Source of the DNA: Sarcophilus harrisii
Taxonomy: Eukaryota > Chordata > Mammalia > Dasyuromorphia > Dasyuridae
Assembly (NCBI RefSeq): GCF_902635505.1
Contig: NC_045427.1
Location: 213,852,422 to 213,916,421, forward strand
DNA length: 64,000 nt
Direction: 5' to 3'
Shown piece by piece: positions 58,994 to 64,000 of the stretch; the stretch's first letter is position 1, and each line of letters begins with the position of its first letter. The position numbers and the translations under genes are program-made. The notes under the pieces are model-generated. The model saw nothing but the letters and a program-made list of their open reading frames with translations, was not told where the DNA came from and made no database searches.

Positions 58994-61400
58994 CTACAAA
59001 AAGATGGTCCTGAAACAAGGCTTAGTTTTCCCAAAGCATATCCTATTAGCTTTACATTTATGCTTCATCTTGCAGAGTGCTTCCACAAACTAGTTGAAAT
59101 CTGGTTAAAATAGGATAAATAAATATCTACTAATTATTTTTCTCTCTTTATCAGCATTTTATCTATCATACCTCTGTGGATATACCTCATTTGTTTCTTC
59201 AGGCTGGATTGGTTCTGAGCCTTCTTTAATCAGTTGTATATTTAATGAATGTGGCAAATACTTGCAATGGTGTCTTACCACCAATACACCTCTCTAATTT
59301 TTGTAAACAGATTTTATGATTCCAGGCTTATTGCCTTATATAATTCAAAAGCCAGTCCTGTTTCTCTTTTCTAAATCATATTCTTGCCAACCCTCTAAAG
59401 ATTCTAACACTCTAGTGCTCTAAGTGTTCCAGCTTCATTCCCCAAATGGATATAGTTCCTCTCCAAAAAAGATTACTCACAGGCCATCAACATCCTGTTA
59501 TAAGATTTCCAACTTTGGTTCTACCTTTAGCTTAGAGTTCTCTTTCTGGCTTACAGATATTCTAGCTTCTGCCCTCTCCACAGATCAGGCTTCTCTATCA
59601 CAAAATATCTCTTTTTGGTCCAGACTACAGGAGAGCTTTCAGATTTCTGGTTTAAGTGCTCTTCTCATTTCCCTTTCTGTCATATCCCTTTGTTCAATAT
59701 GGCCTCTGCTCTCCAGACCAACTCCTACCTCTTCTCAGGAGGAATTTTGGAGATTAGTTGCTATTTCCCCCTATTAGAAAATTAAGGCCTTTTAAAATGA
59801 CGAATGGGTCACATAATTTGGAGTATTAAATGATATCCCAAACCTAATCTTGCAAATCACCCTTTCTCAACTCTTCACACTTCTTTTCAATGATTTTACA
59901 ATGTCTGTTTTTATGTTCTGGGTCCACTCGTTTGCATCTCAATTTCTTTAACATGACAACATATTTTGATCAAATAAAATCTTATCTGTTTGACAGATTG
60001 CTTTAGGATGGTACTGTTCAACAAATTGATAATGCTCAAGTATTAAAGATGAAATATTGTATTATAAGGAAATGCTGTGAGTAACATTTAGAAAATAAAG
60101 AGAAAACAAGTGTGCAAATTAGTAATAATATATCAATAGCAACTTGGATCATAAAACAACAATAGATATACCAACAGTGAGATATACATCTAATAAATCA
60201 AAAGCTGTTGCAATACACATTATCATTAGAATATGTTTAATGCAATAGAAGCACAGAAACAGGTTCTCTGAATTGCTAAGAAGTTTATAAATGCATTTGA
60301 TTGCTCGTTAGACCACTAAAAGCAGTACTGAAAAGGAAAAATGCAATTTAAAGTAGCAAAATCAAAAACAAAATATCAAAACCTAAATTAAAGATAGAAA
60401 CTAAGTAATTTCTTTGAAAAATGCAGAACAAAAAAAGCTTGCCAACTATATAGTCACCACTGCACATGCCTCCATAAAAATAAACCTGTAAAAAAATTTT
60501 TTTCAAGCTCCTGATAATAGTGGCAGAAGCTGATTAACTATAGGTTGGCACTGCTGAACAAAGCAGAAGTGATTTTTGCACGATAACGGTCAGTTTACTC
60601 CCCTTCTTTTAAACTCTTTAGTTTTTGTGGGATTGGAAAACAGCGACCGACCCCATTGGCCTGCTTCTCGCTTCTGCCTACCTGGGGTAACTTCCTGGAG
60701 GTGTTTCTCTCTCGTTCTTTTTGGAGTGCTCATTCAAACACCTAATAAACATATCCCTTAAATATGCAATAAACCCCCAGTTTGTTCTTACAAACCCTTA
60801 AGGTAAATTTTAAAGTCTTAGTAATTTAAATCCCCATCTCCTTCTGTTGAGTTTGGGAAGAGGACCCCAAAAGTTTGGGGGTCACAGACCAGTGTCCTGA
60901 GGTGTCTCAAGAGAATTTACAGGCTTGAATCCTCTTCTTAGCCAAGGGGCCAAGTTTTATCGTATTTATAATGCCAATTGGAGGGGGCTTCGCTCCCAAA
61001 GAAAACAGCAAAGTGCTAAGAGGGAGGAGACAACTTCATCCAGCTTTCCATCACAGACACGCTAAGTCTATGGCCCAAGGTAAGGGCCAGTGAGTGACCA
61101 GATCATCCGTCAGCAACGAATTGAAGAATGGGTTATTCAGAATCGGAAGACGGCTGTTCTTAGATCGGGAGTGTGGAAATTCCCTGAGGCAGACTCCAAA
61201 ACCAGAAGATTTAGGGTTACTGATTTATTGTTAGAACAGAAGTTCCCCCCCCCCAAAAAAAAAAAAAATCAGGGAATTTAAGATCATTGCTCTATCACAC
61301 CATGCCCGGTTATACATAATAGTCACAATCAGAGATTTTTTTTTTTAATTCTAAACTGTAACAAGTAAAGACAAGGGAGTCTGTAAAGATAACTAACTTT
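58994..61400. other. no gene recognised; decayed repeat-like DNA
   Basis: AT-rich to about 60,540. 60,560-60,790 is richer, with 'AACTTCCTGGAGGTGTTTCTCTCTCG' and AATAAA near 60,768, which could be an old LTR end. 60,840-61,300 includes 'GAGGACCCCAAAAGTTTGGGGGTC' (a small hairpin) and a C10A14 run near 61,246-61,270. The plus frame 59,424-59,777 (117 codons) has no recognisable domain and poor coding character. Confidence 0.4.
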
Positions 61401-61429
61401 CACGGGCAGAGAAAATGTCAAGAGGTAGG

Positions 61430-62640
61430 AGGGATGACGGGCTCCCAGGAGGGAGGCTGGAGGAGAAGCAAGTGCCATTAAACCGGGAAATGTGTCTCAG
61501 TGCCCCCGGGGCCGTGCATGTGGGATGCTCCCTTCTCCCGCCACCCATCCCCCCGCAGCAGCGCGGTGGGGGTCTCCCCGTTCTCCCTGCCCACTCCGCG
61601 TGGGGCCGGCCAGACCCGCCAGCAGGCAAGTCCTTGTGAAGGCTTATCTTTCAGCAGCTACTCCCGCCTTCTAAGGCTTCCTCTGGCTTCTCCCTAAAGC
61701 CGAGCCTGGAGCTCCCTTCTGTGCAACTCCCTGCCTCCTCCTGACTTAGTTCTGGCCCTCACAACCGCCATTCCCTGGATCACGGTATCTGGATCGAAAA
61801 AACGATCTTAGGGGAGATCTGCTCCATTTAACCAAGTAAAAGGGGAAGAAAAATAAGCACTTGGTACAGATCCCCTGAAAAGTCGAGTAGTGCGCATGCG
61901 CAATGCTTCCCCACCCATTCGCCTCCACAAAAGACTACAGCTCCCAGATAACCTTTCAAAAGGAGGCCAAGAGGCAAAGGACAGATAGCCGTATTCCCTA
62001 ATGGAATCGGTAGGACTCCAGGATACAAGTCACGCTCTTCGGTCTGAGGTTGACTCCACCCCTTTCCTATAACAGCCAAACAAATGTCAGAGCGCCGGGA
62101 ACGTACGGCAGAACCCGAAGTGCCCCGAGGTATCAGTAACGAGACGTGGCGGCATTCCCTACGTCATCCGTCCGCGACTGAAGCGGTCCAGGCCGCGCCA
62201 TCTTCGAACTTGGACTTCCGGTCGGGCTTCGGTGGTTGGTGAGTGTATGGCATCAGCCTCCGCGCTGCCCGAGGACAGCGCCTCTTACTCCCCGCCTTCC
62301 CCTTGTAGCGGGGGAGTGACGGCTTTCCCCTGCTCTGCTTGCCAGAAATAACGTCGTCCTTTCCCTCTCCCTGCCCCGGCGGCGCCGCCGCTGCCGCCCT
62401 CCGCTCCATCAGTAGTAACTCCGCTGCGGCGCGCGCATCCCCACCCTCCGCCCCGGGCGGCCCTGGGGTGCCTCCTCGTGCGGCCCCTGACCCCTGACCC
62501 GTGACGCGCCTCCCCTCCCGCGTCCCGCCGGGGCCCGGTCCGACCCGAGGGCTGGCTCGCGGGCCTCGCTCCTCCCTCGGAGCCCGCCAGAGTTCGCGGA
62601 GCGCCAGGACCCATCCCTTCCTACCCGCCCTTTTGACAAA
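61430..62640 (+). promoter_or_regulatory. GTF3C2: CpG-island promoter, probably of GTF3C2
   Basis: GC- and CpG-rich block. Close to the likely start are a CRE-like TACGTCATCC (62,160-62,169), a YY1-type GCGCCATCTT (62,195-62,204) and an ETS site ACTTCCGG (62,214-62,221). Further upstream is a ZNF143-like ACTACAGCTCCCAGAT (61,934-61,949). Gene identity rests on conserved order next to EIF2B4, not on coding sequence. Divergent antisense transcription from the 61.4-62.0 kb side is possible. Confidence 0.65.
62185..62238 (+). other. GTF3C2: candidate non-coding first exon (GTF3C2)
   Basis: Short 5'UTR exon ending 'GGGCTTCGGTGGTTG' before a strong donor GTGAGT (62,239-62,244). It contains the YY1 and ETS motifs, typical just downstream of a TATA-less start. 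No ATG in the exon. The start site is approximate; the second exon is outside the window. Confidence 0.5.
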
Positions 62641-62689
62641 TGGGGAAACAAGACGTGCCAGGATCCCAGATTGAGGCCTTCAAGGGCAT

Positions 62690-62785
62690 CTGGTCCCGCT
62701 TGCTTGTTGTATAGAGGAGGAAACGAAGGCTCAGAAAGGGAAAGTGACTTTTTCTGGAGACCCAAAGCAAGTCGGCTACGGACCC
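62690..62785 (-). repeat. MIR fragment
   Basis: 'ATAGAGGAGGAAACGAAGGCTCAGAAAGGGAAAGTGACTTTTT' follows the antisense MIR CORE. Confidence 0.6.
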
Positions 62786-62849
62786 TGCCCTGACTTTCCC
62801 CCGTAGCCCCGGGGCTCCTCACCCTCCACCATTTCCTCCGTGGCCATTT

Positions 62850-62910
62850 GTATGGGATGTACGTGTGTGTGCGCGCATCGGCTTGCGCACATGCGCGCAC
62901 ACACATATAT
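62850..62910. repeat. alternating purine-pyrimidine run
   Basis: 'GTACGTGTGTGTGCGCGCATCG', then 'GCTTGCGCACATGCGCGCACACACATATATACG'. Two nearly mirror-image alternating stretches, about 60 bp, of the kind that can adopt Z-DNA. Confidence 0.8.
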
Positions 62911-63289
62911 ACGGCTCCGAGAGCGATTCATAGATACGTCATTTCACCACGAGCCTCACTGCCCCCATTTTACAGATGAGTACACTATTCTCAAAGCAAT
63001 AGGAAACCACTGAAGCCCCCTTGAAGTAACGTGACATAACCACATCCGTGCTTTATGCGTATCAGTTTGGCGAGCGGGAAATGGATTCACGTGGGGAGAC
63101 TGCATACGGGGAGACGGGGTGTCTGTAGTGCGGGCGAGGTGAGGAGGGCCAGGACGAGGGTGCTGGGGTGACTGTGGGGCAGGTAGCTGGTTTTGATAAA
63201 CTTGGGGGCGGGGCTGACTCTAGGGCCCAGGCTACATCCGGTGCATTACTAACTACGTGGTGCTAGAGGCAAAGACGGAAATGACAGCC

Positions 63290-63846
63290 ACCGCTCGGGT
63301 AATGCCCGTTACCTCCCAGCGGCTTTATGTGTGGAATCTGATCCCAGACGTCCCTGAGAGGGAGATGCTATTTATTATGAGCCCCACTTTTACTGTTGAG
63401 GAAACCGAGTCAGGTTAAGTGATTTGTCCAAGGTCACACAGCTAGCAAGCTTCTAAAGCCAGGTTTGACCCGGTGTGTTCCCGAGTCCAAACCCATTCTG
63501 TGGTCCTCTAGCTGCCTTAATGAAATAGCTCTTGCCCTTAAGAAGTTCACAATCCTGGTAGGCTAGGAAGGGTTTGGGATTGCATGTGCAGGATGTGTGC
63601 ATACAGGTAACAATATTTACCGAATAAAGGCAGAGTAATTGGGAAAACAATCGGGAAAGGTTTTTGGAAGGAAGTAGTAGTGGAAGTTTGAAGGAAGCTA
63701 GGATTTCCGAGAGGCAGAATAAGGAGGGAGAGTATTCCAAGTATGGGAGATAACTGTGCAAAAGCTTGAAGGTAGCGCATCAGTGGGCACATTGTGGCAA
63801 TATCAGATAGCCTAGTTTGGCTAAAATGTAGTTTACAAGGGGAAGT
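63290..63846. repeat. antisense MIR followed by the ancient long repeat
   Basis: 63,330-63,510 has antisense MIR text ('TTGAGGAAACCGAGTCAGG', 'GTCCAAGGTCACACAGCTAGC'). 63,520-63,846 has 'CTTGCCCTTAAGAAGTTCACAATCC', 'GCTAGGATTTCCGAGAGGCAG' and 'GGGAGAGTATTCCAAGTATGGGAG', the same long L2/MIR3-like family as at 39.4 kb. The LTR cuts it at 63,847. Confidence 0.6.
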
Positions 63847-64000
63847 TGTTGGAATCCTTACAAAGTGCTAAGTCATCAGAATTGATAGAGACAATAGTTA
63901 TCTAATGTAGCATGGTTCGGCATGGTCCTCCTACAAGGAGATGTTATGGGCCAGAACGTGAAACAAGGTACTAAGTAGAACTGAGGAGACGATGTTTACA
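63847..64000 (+). mobile_element. 5' end of an endogenous retrovirus LTR, cut by the window edge
   Basis: Starts TGTTGGAATCCTTACAAAGT, the same beginning as the solo LTR at 44,443, and can be aligned with it for the whole 154 bp with about 16-20 differences by eye. Same orientation. Whether it is a solo LTR or the start of a longer element cannot be seen. An old fossil. Confidence 0.88.

Larger units (their letters stand above)
38357..61400. other. gene-free interval between EIF2B4 and the next CpG promoter
   Basis: About 23 kb with no exon I can support. It is made mostly of L1, SINE, hAT and LTR-derived DNA plus retropseudogenes, listed separately. Unique-looking parts: about 38,360-38,800, 39,015-39,365, 41,010-41,725, 42,805-43,120, 45,873-45,890 and 51,290-51,500. 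Confidence 0.75.

Noticed and set aside
59424-59777. 117-codon plus frame
   Set aside because: Ser/Leu-r-rich translation of C/T-rich DNA with no recognisable domain, splice context or promoter.
44443-64000. one complete provirus between the two LTR copies
   Set aside because: The first LTR has its duplication on both sides, the two copies differ too much, and the DNA between them holds other repeats and a CpG promoter.

Overview
The window is vertebrate nuclear DNA, almost certainly from a marsupial. Four split protein genes match human PPM1G, ZNF513, SNX17 and EIF2B4 exon by exon. The repeats are a marsupial set: 3'-truncated L1 copies ending in a tail like 'TTGTAAATAAAAAGCTATTAAAA', tRNA-derived SINEs, MIR/THER-type CORE-SINEs, hAT miniatures and one LTR family. 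The species cannot be named from sequence alone.

Layout. 1-15,842 is the 3' part of PPM1G intron 1, full of repeats. 15,843-21,675 holds PPM1G coding exons 2-10 (+). 22,300-26,822 is the ZNF513 CpG promoter and gene (+). SNX17 (-) runs from 33,103 down to 27,264 and meets ZNF513 tail to tail. 33,104-33,557 is a bidirectional CpG promoter shared by SNX17 and EIF2B4. EIF2B4 (+) covers 33,558-38,330. 38,357-61,400 has no functional gene and is a deep stack of repeats, fossils and retropseudogenes. 61,430-62,640 is a CpG promoter with a likely non-coding first exon; human gene order (PPM1G-ZNF513-SNX17-EIF2B4-GTF3C2, 2p23.3) suggests GTF3C2 (+). The window ends inside an LTR.

The four genes are unrelated housekeeping or regulatory genes: a nuclear PP2C phosphatase, a zinc-finger factor, an endosomal sorting nexin and an eIF2B subunit. 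They share a compact block with a bidirectional promoter and convergent 3' ends, not a common pathway. All reconstructed reading frames are intact across correctly phased GT/AG introns. The deduced products are 506 residues (PPM1G without exon 1), 549 (ZNF513), 470 (SNX17) and 522 (EIF2B4).

I found no gene cluster that looks like a new biological system. The most interesting items are: a mitochondrial DNA insert (ND6/ND5) inside an L1 that itself lies inside another L1; a full-length U6 retropseudogene inside an HNRNPH retropseudogene; three evenly spaced ZNF143-type sites in the SNX17/EIF2B4 promoter; a perfect palindrome abutting a SNX17 splice acceptor; a twin-primed inverted L1; and a Ty3/Gypsy-type pol fossil ending in a poly(A) tail. 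Family names of repeats are from memory, without a database search.
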